DNA from: SFDP01 sp051891855
Lineage (GTDB): Bacteria > Bacillota > Clostridia > Lachnospirales > Lachnospiraceae
Reading direction: 5' to 3'
NCBI GenBank assembly: GCA_051891855.1
Contig: JBJFFP010000063.1
Span: forward strand, 1 to 32,964
Length of the DNA: 32,964 nt
The translations under genes and the position numbers were made by a program. Shown here in pieces: positions 5,387 through 14,101 of the stretch; the first letter of the stretch is position 1; each line of letters begins with the position of its first letter. Under the pieces are notes generated by a model. That model was not told the origin of the DNA, ran no database searches, and worked only from the letters and a program-made list of their open reading frames with translations.

Positions 5387-8026
5387 CTACTTCTTTCCCC
5401 TACTCTTAATTGCAGCCTGTGCAGCAGCCAGACGGGCAATAGGTACACGGAAGGGTGAGCAGGATACATAGTCAAGTCCTACATTGTGGCAGAACTCAAC
5501 ACTGGTAGGGTCACCACCGTGCTCACCGCAGATACCCAGACCCAAGGAAGGATTAACTTTGCGCCCATCCTCAGCGGCAAGCTTAATCAGTCTTCCTACA
5601 CCGTTATGATCCAAATGAGCGAAGGGATCACTTTCATAAATCTTCTGCTCATAGTAGTAGTTCAGGAATTTTCCTGCATCATCACGGCTGAAGCCGAAGG
5701 TCATCTGGGTCAGGTCATTGGTACCGAAGCTAAAGAAGTCGGCAGATTTGGCAATTTCACCGGCAGTGAGTGCTGCACGGGGAATTTCAATCATGGTACC
5801 TACTTCATATTTCATATCAGAGCCTGCCTCGGCAATGAGCTGATCAGCAGTTTTTACAACTACATCCTTAACAAATTTCAGCTCTTTAACTTCGCCAACC
5901 AGAGGAATCATGATGTGAGGAACAATATTTTTACCTGTTTCAGCAGAAACATTGAGAGCAGCCTTGATGACAGCCTGAGTCTGCATTTCAGCAATTTCCG
6001 GATAGGAAACGGCAAGACGGCAGCCACGATGACCCATCATCGGATTAAATTCGTGCAGACCTTCAATGACATCCTTCAATTCCTGAACGGATATGGACAG
6101 CTCTTTAGCTAAATCCACAATATCCTCTTCCTTATTGGGAAGAAATTCGTGTAACGGAGGATCCAGATAACGGATGGTCATGGGATGATCCCCCATAATC
6201 CGATACATGGCTTCAAAGTCACTTTGCTGATAAGGCTCAATCTTTGCCAGAGCAGCCTTCCGAGCCTCCACGGTGCGGGCGACAATCATTTCACGAACTG
6301 CCTTGATTCGGCTTTCTTCAAAGAACATATGCTCAGTACGGCATAAACCGATGCCTTCTGCACCAAATTCAACGGCCTGTGCAGCATCCTTTGGATTGTC
6401 GGCATTAGCCAATACCTTTAAAGTACGGGCACGGTCTGCCCATTTCATGAAGCGTTCAAAATCACCGGAGATAGATGCTTCTACGGTAGGAATGGCTTCT
6501 CCGTAAATATTACCGGTAGAACCGTTAAGGGAAATCCAATCTCCTTCATTATAGGTTTTGCCGGCCAGAGTAAAGCACTTCTTATCGTAGTCAACAAGGA
6601 TTTCACCACAGCCGGATACACAGCAGGTTCCCATACCACGGGCAACTACGGCTGCGTGACTGGTCATACCTCCCCGAACCGTGAGAATACCTTGAGCAGC
6701 TACCATGCCCTCGATGTCTTCGGGACTGGTTTCCAGACGTACCAAAATAACCTTTGGCATCCGTCCACTCTCCACAGCATTCTTTGCTTCTTCAGCAGTA
6801 AACACCACCTGTCCGCAGGCAGCACCGGGAGAAGCGGGAAGTCCCTTGCCAATGGGAGAGGCTGCAGCCAGCTTATCCTTATCAAACTGGGGATGCAGGA
6901 GGCTGTCCAGCTGGTTAGGTTCTACACGTAAAACAGCTTCTTCTTCCGTAATCATACCTTCATCTACCAAATCTACGGCTATCTTGAGTGCAGCCTGGGC
7001 AGTACGCTTGCCATTACGGGTTTGGAGCATGTAAAGCTTGCCGTTTTCAATGGTAAACTCCATATCCTGCATATCCCGATAATGAGATTCCAGACGATTA
7101 GCGATTTCCACAAACTGATTGTAAACCTCCGGCATCTGTTCCTTCAGATGGCTGATGGGAGAAGGAGTACGGATACCGGCAACTACGTCTTCGCCCTGAG
7201 CATTAATCAGATATTCACCCATCAGTACCTTTTCACCGGTGGAAGGGTCTCTGGTAAAGGCAACACCGGTTCCGGAGGTATCGCCGGAATTACCGAAAGC
7301 CATTGCCTGTACATTGACCGCTGTACCCCAATCGTAAGGAATTTCGTTCATTCGACGGTATACATTGGCACGAGGGTTATCCCAGGAACGGAAGACGGCT
7401 TTCACGGCCTCAATCAGCTGTTCCTTCGGATCGGCAGGGAAATCTTTGCCCATTTTTTCTTTATAGAGGGATTTAAATTTGATGACCAGTGCCTTTAAAT
7501 CATCCGCATCCAAATCCACATCCTGTGTAACCCCTTTTGCCTCCTTCATTTCATCGATGATTTTCTCAAAGTCGCTTTTGGACATTTCCATAACCACGTC
7601 GGAAAACATCTGAACGAAACGACGATAGGAATCATAAGCGAAACGGGGATTTCCGGTCAGCTTAGCCAACCCCTCAACGGATTCATCATTTAACCCCAGA
7701 TTCAGGATAGTATCCATCATACCCGGCATGGAAGCACGGGAACCGGAACGAACGGAAACCAGAAGCGGATTGCTGACATCCCCAAACTTTTTGCCCACAA
7801 TCTCTTCCATTTTCCCTATGTACTCATAGATTTGCGCCATGATTTCATCATTAATCTGACGGCCATCATTGTAATATTGGGTACAGGCTTCGGTACTGAT
7901 GGTAAAGCCTTGGGGAACAGGCATGCCGGCATTGGTCATTTCTGCCAAATTAGCACCCTTTCCCCCCAGAATCTCGCGCATGTCCTTGTTACCTTCGGTA
8001 AAAAGGTACAGGTATTTCTTGCTCAT
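5387..8026 (-). CDS. ppdK: Pyruvate, phosphate dikinase
   Basis: An 879-residue enzyme, the normal length for bacterial PPDK. It catalyses the reversible conversion of ATP, phosphate and pyruvate to AMP, PPi and phosphoenolpyruvate. The N-terminal nucleotide-binding domain (GGKGANLAEM near residue 23; VSVRSGSRASMPGMMDT near 90-107) is followed by the swivelling domain with catalytic H457 in GGMTSHAAVVARGMG, then the TIM-barrel PEP/pyruvate domain with GLCRTEHMFF and LGICGEHGGDP. The start follows GAGGAGG-type sequence at about 8038. In Clostridia PPDK is usually glycolytic, giving PPi-linked ATP gain, or gluconeogenic. The malic enzyme gene 3 kb away acts at the same node. It appears to be a single-gene transcript. 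Confidence 0.97.
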   Translation of the reverse strand: MSKKYLYLFTEGNKDMREILGGKGANLAEMTNAGMPVPQGFTISTEACTQYYNDGRQINDEIMAQIYEYIGKMEEIVGKKFGDVSNPLLVSVRSGSRASMPGMMDTILNLGLNDESVEGLAKLTGNPRFAYDSYRRFVQMFSDVVMEMSKSDFEKIIDEMKEAKGVTQDVDLDADDLKALVIKFKSLYKEKMGKDFPADPKEQLIEAVKAVFRSWDNPRANVYRRMNEIPYDWGTAVNVQAMAFGNSGDTSGTGVAFTRDPSTGEKVLMGEYLINAQGEDVVAGIRTPSPISHLKEQMPEVYNQFVEIANRLESHYRDMQDMEFTIENGKLYMLQTRNGKRTAQAALKIAVDLVDEGMITEEEAVLRVEPNQLDSLLHPQFDKDKLAAASPIGKGLPASPGAACGQVVFTAEEAKNAVESGRMPKVILVRLETSPEDIEGMVAAQGILTVRGGMTSHAAVVARGMGTCCVSGCGEILVDYDKKCFTLAGKTYNEGDWISLNGSTGNIYGEAIPTVEASISGDFERFMKWADRARTLKVLANADNPKDAAQAVEFGAEGIGLCRTEHMFFEESRIKAVREMIVARTVEARKAALAKIEPYQQSDFEAMYRIMGDHPMTIRYLDPPLHEFLPNKEEDIVDLAKELSISVQELKDVIEGLHEFNPMMGHRGCRLAVSYPEIAEMQTQAVIKAALNVSAETGKNIVPHIMIPLVGEVKELKFVKDVVVKTADQLIAEAGSDMKYEVGTMIEIPRAALTAGEIAKSADFFSFGTNDLTQMTFGFSRDDAGKFLNYYYEQKIYESDPFAHLDHNGVGRLIKLAAEDGRKVNPSLGLGICGEHGGDPTSVEFCHNVGLDYVSCSPFRVPIARLAAAQAAIKSRGKK

Positions 8027-8064
8027 TGGACGTTACCTCCTCGTATACATTTTTTATGTACAAC

Positions 8065-8072
8065 ATTATAGC
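8065..8072 (-). promoter_or_regulatory. Extended -10 promoter of ppdK
   Basis: On the minus strand TGC directly precedes TATAAT (8070-8065), an extended -10 form; no good -35 is present (TAGTAT at 17-nt spacing). An interrupted inverted repeat, TACAT/ATGTA (8045-8060), lies between it and the ribosome binding site and could be an operator. Confidence 0.55.
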
Positions 8073-8154
8073 AAAAAGCGACTGGAAATACTAGGGAAAA
8101 AGGGAAAGGAAGAGGGAGAATTTTCACTTATTTTTGGGATTTAAAGTTTCTTCA

Positions 8155-8183
8155 TTGAAAGAAAAAGAAAAAAGTGATAGATT
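8155..8183 (+). promoter_or_regulatory. Promoter of the hemerythrin / rarA pair
   Basis: TTGAAA (8155-8160), a 17-nt spacer and TAGATT (8178-8183) precede the hemerythrin gene. This is the only reasonable promoter seen ahead of the two closely spaced genes. Confidence 0.5.
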
Positions 8184-8240
8184 AAAAAGGAACAGATAAG
8201 TGGGATGAAGAGAAGGGAACAGGGAACAAAAGGAAAAAAT

Positions 8241-9140
8241 ATGGATGGTTTACAAAAATTTAAGATAGAATGGCATCCTCGGTACGAATTGGGAATGGAG
8301 GAAATAGATCGGGAGCATAAGAAGCTTTTTGCTATTATCCATAAGGTCATGGAGCTGGCAGAAAATGGAGAGGATAGAAGGGCAAAGTATGCCTGCCGTG
8401 AGGGAGTAAAATTTTTTAGAAATTATACCCTGGGCCATTTTGCCCATGAAGAGAAATTTATGGAATCCTTAAATTATGGCGGATATGAACGGCATAAAAA
8501 AATTCATGATGACTTAAAAAATAATCTGCTTCCTTCCATGGAAAAAGAGCTGGAGGAAAATGATTACAGTATGGATACGGTGCGGCATTTTCTGGGTATA
8601 TGTGCAGCCTGGCTGACTACCCACATCATGGGAGAGGATCAGGCAATTATGAATCGTCAGATAAACAACCATATCCAGTTGGAGATCAACAGTCAGGAAG
8701 CAGGACTGGAAAAATTACTGCAGGCCTTGCTCCAGCAAATGTATGACTTGGAAATGGAGCCTATCAGCAAACAATACACAGGCTGGGATTTTGGAAAAGC
8801 CATTTTTCATGAGCTTACCTTTATTGATGAAAAAAAGGAAGTAACACGGATTATTTTTACCGTAGAAGAAAAACTGATTTTCTCACTGGCATCCCAACGG
8901 CTGGGAGGAGAGGTTAAAAGGATTGATAGCTTTGTGTCGGGGGTAATAAAAGAGGTCTTTTTGTCATTGGCCAATAAAATCAGTTTTCATATGGGAATGA
9001 ATGGGGAGTATAAAAGCCGCAGCGGCATCCTGCTGAGTACCGATGAGATCCGGGAGATTTTTCAGCATAGGACGATTTTATACAGTACCCTGTTTAAAAG
9101 CAGCTTAGGACATTTCGCCTGCAGCATTTATAAGCGATAG
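8241..9140 (+). CDS. Bacteriohemerythrin domain protein with CheX-like C-terminal domain
   Basis: A 299-residue protein. Residues about 8-140 form a complete hemerythrin domain: IDREH (H26), HF..EE in GHFAHEEKFM, H..IH in ERHKKIHDD, and H...D in THIMGED supply the usual five His and two carboxylates of the di-iron O2-binding site. The C-terminal 110 residues (VTRIIFTVEEKLIFSLASQ, then LGGEV and FLSLANKIS) resemble the CheX/CheC-type fold, but where CheX has E-x-x-N the sequence reads S-L-A-N, so phosphatase activity is doubtful. No signal peptide is seen, so it is cytoplasmic. ATG 8241 has AAGGA at 6-nt spacing; an in-frame ATG at 8205 lacks a good site. It is probably an O2 or metal sensor or scavenger; the C-terminal call is tentative. 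Confidence 0.82.
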   Translation: MDGLQKFKIEWHPRYELGMEEIDREHKKLFAIIHKVMELAENGEDRRAKYACREGVKFFRNYTLGHFAHEEKFMESLNYGGYERHKKIHDDLKNNLLPSMEKELEENDYSMDTVRHFLGICAAWLTTHIMGEDQAIMNRQINNHIQLEINSQEAGLEKLLQALLQQMYDLEMEPISKQYTGWDFGKAIFHELTFIDEKKEVTRIIFTVEEKLIFSLASQRLGGEVKRIDSFVSGVIKEVFLSLANKISFHMGMNGEYKSRSGILLSTDEIREIFQHRTILYSTLFKSSLGHFACSIYKR

Positions 9141-9150
9141 AAGGACAAAC

Positions 9151-10473
9151 ATGGATTTATTTGAATATATGCGTCAAAGCAATCAGGAAAAGGAAGCACC
9201 TCTGGCAGCAAGATTACGTCCCTCCTGCCTAGAGGAGGTGGTGGGGCAGCAGCATATCATCGGCCGGAATAAATTGTTGTATAGAGCAATCAAGGCAGAT
9301 AAAATCAGTTCTCTGATCTTTTATGGGCCGCCGGGAACCGGAAAGACTACCCTTGCCAGGGTAATTGCGGGAGCGACAAAGGCTGAGTTTGTACAGATCA
9401 ATGCCACGGTGGCCGGAAAAAAGGATATGGAAGAGGTGATTGCAAAAGCAAAGGAAAACCGGGGGATGTACGGGAAAAAAACCACCCTGTTCATTGACGA
9501 AATCCACCGTTTCAATAAAGGCCAGCAGGACTATCTGCTTCCCTTTGTAGAAGACGGAACCATTATTTTAATAGGTGCCACTACGGAAAATCCCTTTTTT
9601 GAGGTGAATGGTGCACTGATTTCCCGCTCCATTATCTTCCAGCTTAAGCCCCTGGAAAAAGAGGACATCCGGGAGCTTATCCGGCGTGGTGTATATGATG
9701 AAGAAAAAGGGATGGGAGCTTATCATGCAGTAATAGAGGAAGAGGCACTGGATTTTCTTGCGGATATGGCGGGGGGAGATGCCAGACAGGCACTCAATGC
9801 GGTAGAGCTGGGAATTTTGACCACACCTGCCTCTTCGGACGGAAAAATCCACCTGACTTTGGAAGTGGCCTCCGAATGTATTCAGAAACGGATTCTCAAA
9901 TATGATAAGGGTGGAGATAATCATTATGATACCATATCCGCCTTTATTAAAAGTATGAGGGGGTCAGATCCGGATGCAGCCCTTTATTATCTGGCAAAAA
10001 TGCTGTATGCGGGGGAGAGTGTCACCTTTATTGCCAGACGGATTATGATTTGTGCCTCAGAGGATGTAGGCAATGCCGATCCCCAGGCACTTCAGGTGGC
10101 TGTGGCTGCTTCCTTGGCTGTGGAGCGGATAGGTATGCCGGAAGCCCAGATTATTCTTGCACAGGCGGCCAGCTATGTGGCAACGGCACCCAAAAGCAAT
10201 TCAGCGTTGGGAATTTTTGATGCCATGAGTGAGGTAAAGCAATCCGGCAATTTGAAAATCCCCGGCCATTTGCGGGATTCCCATTATAAAGGAGCAGCGA
10301 AGCTGGGACATGGAATTGGCTATAAATATGCCCACGATTACAAAAATCATTATGTTAAACAGCAGTATCTTCCCTATGAACTGTCAGGGAAGGAATTTTA
10401 CCGGCCTGACGGAAATGGCTATGAAGCGAAAATCAGGGCACATATGAAGCGGATAAAGGAAGAGGCTGAATAA
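9151..10473 (+). CDS. rarA: Replication-associated recombination protein A (RarA/MgsA, AAA+ ATPase)
   Basis: A 440-residue AAA+ ATPase of the clamp-loader type, acting at stalled replication forks. Visible are Walker A GPPGTGKTT (from residue 59), Walker B LFIDEIHRF (D116-E117), sensor 1 GATTENPFF, the arginine-finger region ALISRS, and the family's C-terminal helical part with GNADPQALQVAVAA and the typical ending around LRDSHYKGAAKLGHG...Y.YAHDYKNH. The length is normal. It starts 10 nt after the hemerythrin gene, so the two are probably co-transcribed; no functional link is evident. A long perfect hairpin follows. Confidence 0.96.
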   Translation: MDLFEYMRQSNQEKEAPLAARLRPSCLEEVVGQQHIIGRNKLLYRAIKADKISSLIFYGPPGTGKTTLARVIAGATKAEFVQINATVAGKKDMEEVIAKAKENRGMYGKKTTLFIDEIHRFNKGQQDYLLPFVEDGTIILIGATTENPFFEVNGALISRSIIFQLKPLEKEDIRELIRRGVYDEEKGMGAYHAVIEEEALDFLADMAGGDARQALNAVELGILTTPASSDGKIHLTLEVASECIQKRILKYDKGGDNHYDTISAFIKSMRGSDPDAALYYLAKMLYAGESVTFIARRIMICASEDVGNADPQALQVAVAASLAVERIGMPEAQIILAQAASYVATAPKSNSALGIFDAMSEVKQSGNLKIPGHLRDSHYKGAAKLGHGIGYKYAHDYKNHYVKQQYLPYELSGKEFYRPDGNGYEAKIRAHMKRIKEEAE

Positions 10474-10521
10474 AAAAGAGGGTGCCAAAGATATGCTTGC
10501 ATATCTTTGGCACCCTCTTTT
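10474..10521. terminator. Bidirectional terminator between rarA and the DUF4364 gene
   Basis: A perfect 22-bp stem (10474-10495 with 10500-10521) around a 4-nt CTTG loop, with A-run and T-run flanks so that it works in both directions. Its right end overlaps the stop codon of the minus-strand DUF4364 gene. It is longer than most terminator stems in this window. Confidence 0.9.
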
Positions 10522-11047
10522 AAAATAACAGCCTGGTCAGAGTTTCATAGACCTCCTGGCTTTTTTTGTTCCAATTATTGCAGATGGAGTCTGCCAGTTC
10601 GGCAGTAGGAACGGAAAGTCTGATTTCCACAAGGGTAGTATCCCGGTCTTTGGCAGATAGTAGCGTCTCAAATTCCCCAATGGTGGTTTTATAATAATTA
10701 GAGGTGACGGATACCTGGTCACGGAGCTTCAAAGAGTGTTCCTTTAAGTAGGTATCTGCATCCTGCTTGATAGCATTGCTGATACGGTTTTCAAAATAGC
10801 CCAGGGTATTTTTCCCCTCTTCCGTAATGGAAAGCGCCGTTCGATTCAAGGTACTTTTCATTTCTATCAGCCCGTTTTCAGCCAGCTGGCTGAGTGCCTG
10901 CTGCAGGGTAAGGTAGTTGGTGTAGCCCTGCTCCAGAATAAATTCACTGATCTGCGCCTGGGTTAGGGAGAAATCCACCCGGTTTAAAAGATAGAGTACG
11001 ATCAGCTTATACAGCTCCATAGAATCGCGGTTAGTAGAAAAATCCAT
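10520..11047 (-). CDS. DUF4364 family winged-helix protein
   Basis: A 175-residue protein with the features of DUF4364, a family found mainly in Clostridia and thought to regulate transcription. The first 75 residues read as a winged helix: ELYKLIVLYLLNRVDFSLTQAQISEFILEQGYTNYLTLQQALSQLAENGLIEM, followed by a wing (LSITEEGKNTLGYFE). The second half (YKTTIGEFETLLSAKDRDTTLVEIRLSVPT) is an alpha-beta domain of unknown ligand. An AAGGAGG-like site is just upstream of the start. It lies 42 nt after the malic enzyme gene on the same strand, so it is likely its operon partner, possibly as a local regulator (inference). Target genes are unknown. Confidence 0.85.
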   Translation of the reverse strand: MDFSTNRDSMELYKLIVLYLLNRVDFSLTQAQISEFILEQGYTNYLTLQQALSQLAENGLIEMKSTLNRTALSITEEGKNTLGYFENRISNAIKQDADTYLKEHSLKLRDQVSVTSNYYKTTIGEFETLLSAKDRDTTLVEIRLSVPTAELADSICNNWNKKSQEVYETLTRLLF

Positions 11048-11089
11048 TCTTCCGTCCCTCCTTTCTTCTTTTTCTTATTCCTTAACCTT

Positions 11090-12247
11090 TTATTTAATGT
11101 GGCTTTTTACGGCTTTGGCAACGGCCTCGGCAACCCTGGGATTAAAGGGCTGAGGCAGAATATTATCCTCGTTTAATTCCTCTTCATCGACAAGATTTGC
11201 AATGGCAAGTGCAGCAGCCAGCTTCATTTCCTCTGTAATCTGTTTTGCCCTGCCTTCCAGAGCCCCCTTGAAAATTCCGGGAAAAGCAATAACATTATTG
11301 ACCTGATTGGGAAAATCACTTCTACCGGTGCCTACAATCCGTGCACCGGCGGCCTTTGCCAGATCCGGCATAATTTCGGGAACAGGATTGGCCATGGCGA
11401 ATAAAACAGCATCACAATTCATGGAGGCCACCATAGCCTGGGAAACGATTCCGGGAGCAGAAACACCTATAAAGATATCGGCATCCTTCATGGCATCGGC
11501 CAGACTTCCGTTCTCTTTATTCGGATTGGTAAGGACGGCCATTTTTTCCTGCATCCAGTTTAATCCTTCAGTAGTAGGGGAAATAATGCCGGTCTTATCA
11601 CACATTAGGATATTGGTAAAGCCGTAGGTTAATAACAGTTTGGTAATGGCCACACCTGCACTGCCGGCACCATTTACCACTACCTTGCAATTTTCCTTCT
11701 GTTTGCCGGTTACCTTTAAGGCATTGATGACACCGGCCAGCACAACGATGGCCGTTCCGTGCTGATCATCATGAAAAACGGGAATATCCAGAGTGGCTTT
11801 CAGTCTCTCCTCAATTTCAAAGCATCGGGGAGCACTGATATCTTCCAGATTGATTCCGCCAAAGCCGGGGGCCATCCAGGTCACTGCTTTGATGATTTCT
11901 TCTGTATCCTGGGTATCCAGACAGATGGGAACGGCATTGACATTACCAAACTCCTTAAATAAAACGGCCTTGCCTTCCATAACCGGCATGGCAGCATAGG
12001 GGCCGATATTTCCCAGACCCAGCACTGCACTGCCGTCACTGACTACGGCAACGGTATTGGCCTTTATGGTATAGGTGTAGGCAGCCTCCCGGTTATCTGC
12101 AATTACCTTGCAGGGCTCGGCAACACCGGGGGTGTAGGCCAGTGCCAGATCTTCTCTGGATTTTACCTTTGCCTTGGACAGAGTTTCTATCTTTCCCTGC
12201 CATTCTTGGTGGAGCTGTAGTGCCTTTTCATTCGTTGTCATGCTCAT
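11090..12247 (-). CDS. NAD-type malic enzyme (oxaloacetate-decarboxylating malate dehydrogenase)
   Basis: A 385-residue short-form bacterial malic enzyme converting malate and NAD(P)+ to pyruvate, CO2 and NAD(P)H. Seen in order: LAYTPGVAEPCK, the catalytic/metal region with LEDISAPRCFEIE and DDQHGTA, and the Rossmann motif NGAGSAGVAITKLL, then FAMANPVPEI. It lacks the phosphotransacetylase-like tail of the long MaeB type. I chose ATG 12247, with GAGG 8 nt upstream; a longer frame to 12301 would start inside the -10 box of the promoter at 12297-12325. With PPDK it can move carbon among malate, pyruvate and PEP. The cofactor choice (NAD or NADP) is not certain from sequence. Confidence 0.94.
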   Translation of the reverse strand: MSMTTNEKALQLHQEWQGKIETLSKAKVKSREDLALAYTPGVAEPCKVIADNREAAYTYTIKANTVAVVSDGSAVLGLGNIGPYAAMPVMEGKAVLFKEFGNVNAVPICLDTQDTEEIIKAVTWMAPGFGGINLEDISAPRCFEIEERLKATLDIPVFHDDQHGTAIVVLAGVINALKVTGKQKENCKVVVNGAGSAGVAITKLLLTYGFTNILMCDKTGIISPTTEGLNWMQEKMAVLTNPNKENGSLADAMKDADIFIGVSAPGIVSQAMVASMNCDAVLFAMANPVPEIMPDLAKAAGARIVGTGRSDFPNQVNNVIAFPGIFKGALEGRAKQITEEMKLAAALAIANLVDEEELNEDNILPQPFNPRVAEAVAKAVKSHIK

Positions 12248-12296
12248 TTCGGAAACCTCATCTTGTTTATCTTTATTTTTCTGTACTGACGCTAAC

Positions 12297-12325
12297 ATCA
12301 TAGCTTAATTATTTTTTGTAATCAA
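12297..12325 (-). promoter_or_regulatory. Promoter of the malic enzyme gene
   Basis: On the minus strand TTGATT (12325-12320), a 17-nt spacer and TATGAT (12302-12297). It fixes the malic enzyme start downstream at 12247. Confidence 0.7.
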
Positions 12326-12352
12326 GCCCTTTCTATTTTATAAAAAGTGGTG

Positions 12353-12358
12353 TATAAT
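12353..12358 (+). promoter_or_regulatory. -10 box of the rho promoter
   Basis: A perfect TATAAT stands 118 nt before the rho start; the -35 region (TTTCTA at 17-nt spacing) is weak. The transcript would carry a leader of about 110 nt, and rho genes are often autoregulated through their leaders, but I see no defined structure here. Confidence 0.5.
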
Positions 12359-12476
12359 GCTGATTGAAATCTAATGACCAGTCTAAACGTGGAATACACA
12401 GGATACATTTCGTGTCAGAATCCCAGGGTATATTTAATACAATGAAGAATCCATATATGATGATTGAGGAGGAAAA

Positions 12477-13883
12477 ATGAGAGAAAAGTATGAATCCCTT
12501 GCTTTGGTAGATTTAAAAGCGATTGCAAAATCCAGAGGAATAAAGGGTACTTCCGTGATGAAAAAGGCAGAGGTAGTGGAAGCCATGCTGCAATTGGATG
12601 AAGAGGAAAAGAGGCAGGAAAAAGCAAAGACTCCCGCACAGGGGGAAGCCGTAAAGCAGCCGGCACACCAGACGGAAGAGAGAATAAGCAGAACAGAAGG
12701 GGAAGAGGAGGACAGAAGAAAGCGTCCTGGGGAAGATCGCTTTCCCACAGAGCTGGACAGTGGAATTACAGCCAGCGGTATTCTGGAAGTGATGTCTGAC
12801 GGCTTTGGGTTTATTCGCTGTGCCAATTATCTTCCCGGAGAAAATGATGTATATGTGGCACCCAGTCAGATTCGGCGCTTTAATATGAAAACCGGTGATA
12901 TTGTAACGGGAAATACCAGAATCAAGACCCAGAGTGAGAAGTTCAGCGCTCTTTTATATGTAAAGAATATTAACGGATTTTTGCCGGATATAGCGGCAAA
13001 AAGGGGAAACTTTGAGGATATGACTCCGGTTTTCCCGGATGAACGTATGCGTTTAGAGACTCCCGGCTCTTCCGTGGCTATGCGGATTATGGATCTGATG
13101 AGCCCTGTGGGCAAAGGACAAAGAGGTATGATCGTATCCCCTCCCAAGGCAGGTAAAACTACCCTGTTAAAAGAGGTGGCTAAGTCTGTCAAAAAAAACA
13201 ATCCGGAAACCCATTTGATTATTTTACTGATTGATGAGAGACCGGAAGAGGTTACGGATATTAAGGAGGCTATTGAGGGCCCTAATGTGGAGGTGATCTA
13301 TTCCACCTTTGATGAGCTGCCTGAGCATCATAAGCGGGTAGCTGAGATGGTGATCGAAAGAGCCAAGAGACTGGTGGAACATAAGAAGGATGTAATGATT
13401 CTTCTGGACAGCATTACCCGTTTGACCAGAGCCTATAACCTGACGGTTCCACCCAGCGGAAGAACTCTCTCCGGCGGTTTGGACCCGGCAGCACTGCATA
13501 TGCCCAAGCGTTTTTTCGGTGCGGCAAGAAACATGCGTGAAGGAGGAAGCCTGACTATTTTGGCAACTGCTCTGGTGGATACGGGGAGCAAAATGGATGA
13601 TGTGGTGTACGAGGAATTTAAAGGAACCGGCAATATGGAAATGGTTTTGGATCGTAAGGTGGCAGAAAAGCGGGTATTTCCGGCCATTGATATTCCGAAA
13701 TCCGGTACCAGGCGGGAGGATTTGCTCCTGACACCTTCGGAGATGGAGGCCATCAATGCCATTCGCCGTGCCTTTAACGGAATGAAGGCAGATGAAGCGG
13801 TGGACAAGGTTATTGACCTGTTCAATAAAACAAAAAATAACCGTGAGTTTGTTGAAATGGTGAAGAAAATTAAGTTTATATAA
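12477..13883 (+). CDS. rho: Transcription termination factor Rho
   Basis: A 468-residue hexameric RNA helicase that ends transcription. The N-terminal Rho_N/SAP-like helices (LALVDLKAIAKSRGIKGTSVMKKAEVVEAML) are followed by a highly charged Glu/Arg/Lys linker (about residues 42-90), the cold-shock-like RNA-binding domain (GFGFIRC...NDVYVAPSQIRRF) and the ATPase core with Walker A SPPKAGKTTL (K227), Walker B VMILLDSITRL and the GGLDPAALHMPKRFFGAARN region. The charged linker insert is typical of many Clostridia. GAGGAGG lies just upstream of the ATG. The rho, rpmE, DUF1385, prmC, prfA order is common in this class. Confidence 0.97.
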   Translation: MREKYESLALVDLKAIAKSRGIKGTSVMKKAEVVEAMLQLDEEEKRQEKAKTPAQGEAVKQPAHQTEERISRTEGEEEDRRKRPGEDRFPTELDSGITASGILEVMSDGFGFIRCANYLPGENDVYVAPSQIRRFNMKTGDIVTGNTRIKTQSEKFSALLYVKNINGFLPDIAAKRGNFEDMTPVFPDERMRLETPGSSVAMRIMDLMSPVGKGQRGMIVSPPKAGKTTLLKEVAKSVKKNNPETHLIILLIDERPEEVTDIKEAIEGPNVEVIYSTFDELPEHHKRVAEMVIERAKRLVEHKKDVMILLDSITRLTRAYNLTVPPSGRTLSGGLDPAALHMPKRFFGAARNMREGGSLTILATALVDTGSKMDDVVYEEFKGTGNMEMVLDRKVAEKRVFPAIDIPKSGTRREDLLLTPSEMEAINAIRRAFNGMKADEAVDKVIDLFNKTKNNREFVEMVKKIKFI

Positions 13884-13944
13884 GACTTTTTACTGCTGTA
13901 ATTGAGCTAATTGAGAAAAACGGATAAGAAAAACAAAAAAACAC

Positions 13945-13973
13945 TTGCTAAGCCATAAAGGCTGTGCTACAAT
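13945..13973 (+). promoter_or_regulatory. Promoter of rpmE
   Basis: TTGCTA (13945-13950), a 17-nt spacer and TACAAT (13968-13973). It gives rpmE its own transcript with a leader of about 120 nt. Confidence 0.65.
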
Positions 13974-14017
13974 TAATGAGCTGTTTATGAAAATGGACAG
14001 TGTGGATGAGAACAATT

Positions 14018-14055
14018 GTAGAGGCTGGTGCTTTTGTAACACAGAGCTCTATATT
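14018..14055 (+). ncRNA. Structured rpmE leader (possible L31 autoregulatory element)
   Basis: The rpmE leader contains an interrupted hairpin: TAGAG near 14019 pairs with CTCTA near 14049, with GTG/CAC inside. Ribosomal-protein leaders of the L31 type have been described in Firmicutes. Whether this is one needs a covariance-model match, which I cannot run. Only the pairing and the long leader are seen directly. Confidence 0.3.
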
Positions 14056-14101
14056 TAGCTAAAGTGTATTTATTATGAAATGAAATTGAAGAGGTGAACG
14101 T

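Noticed and set aside
5486..7498. Several plus-strand frames of 77-208 codons inside ppdK
   Set aside because: These are shadows of the strongly biased codon use of ppdK on the other strand.
12248..12301. N-terminal extension of the malic enzyme (start at 12301)
   Set aside because: It would start within the -10 box of the gene's promoter and has no RBS.
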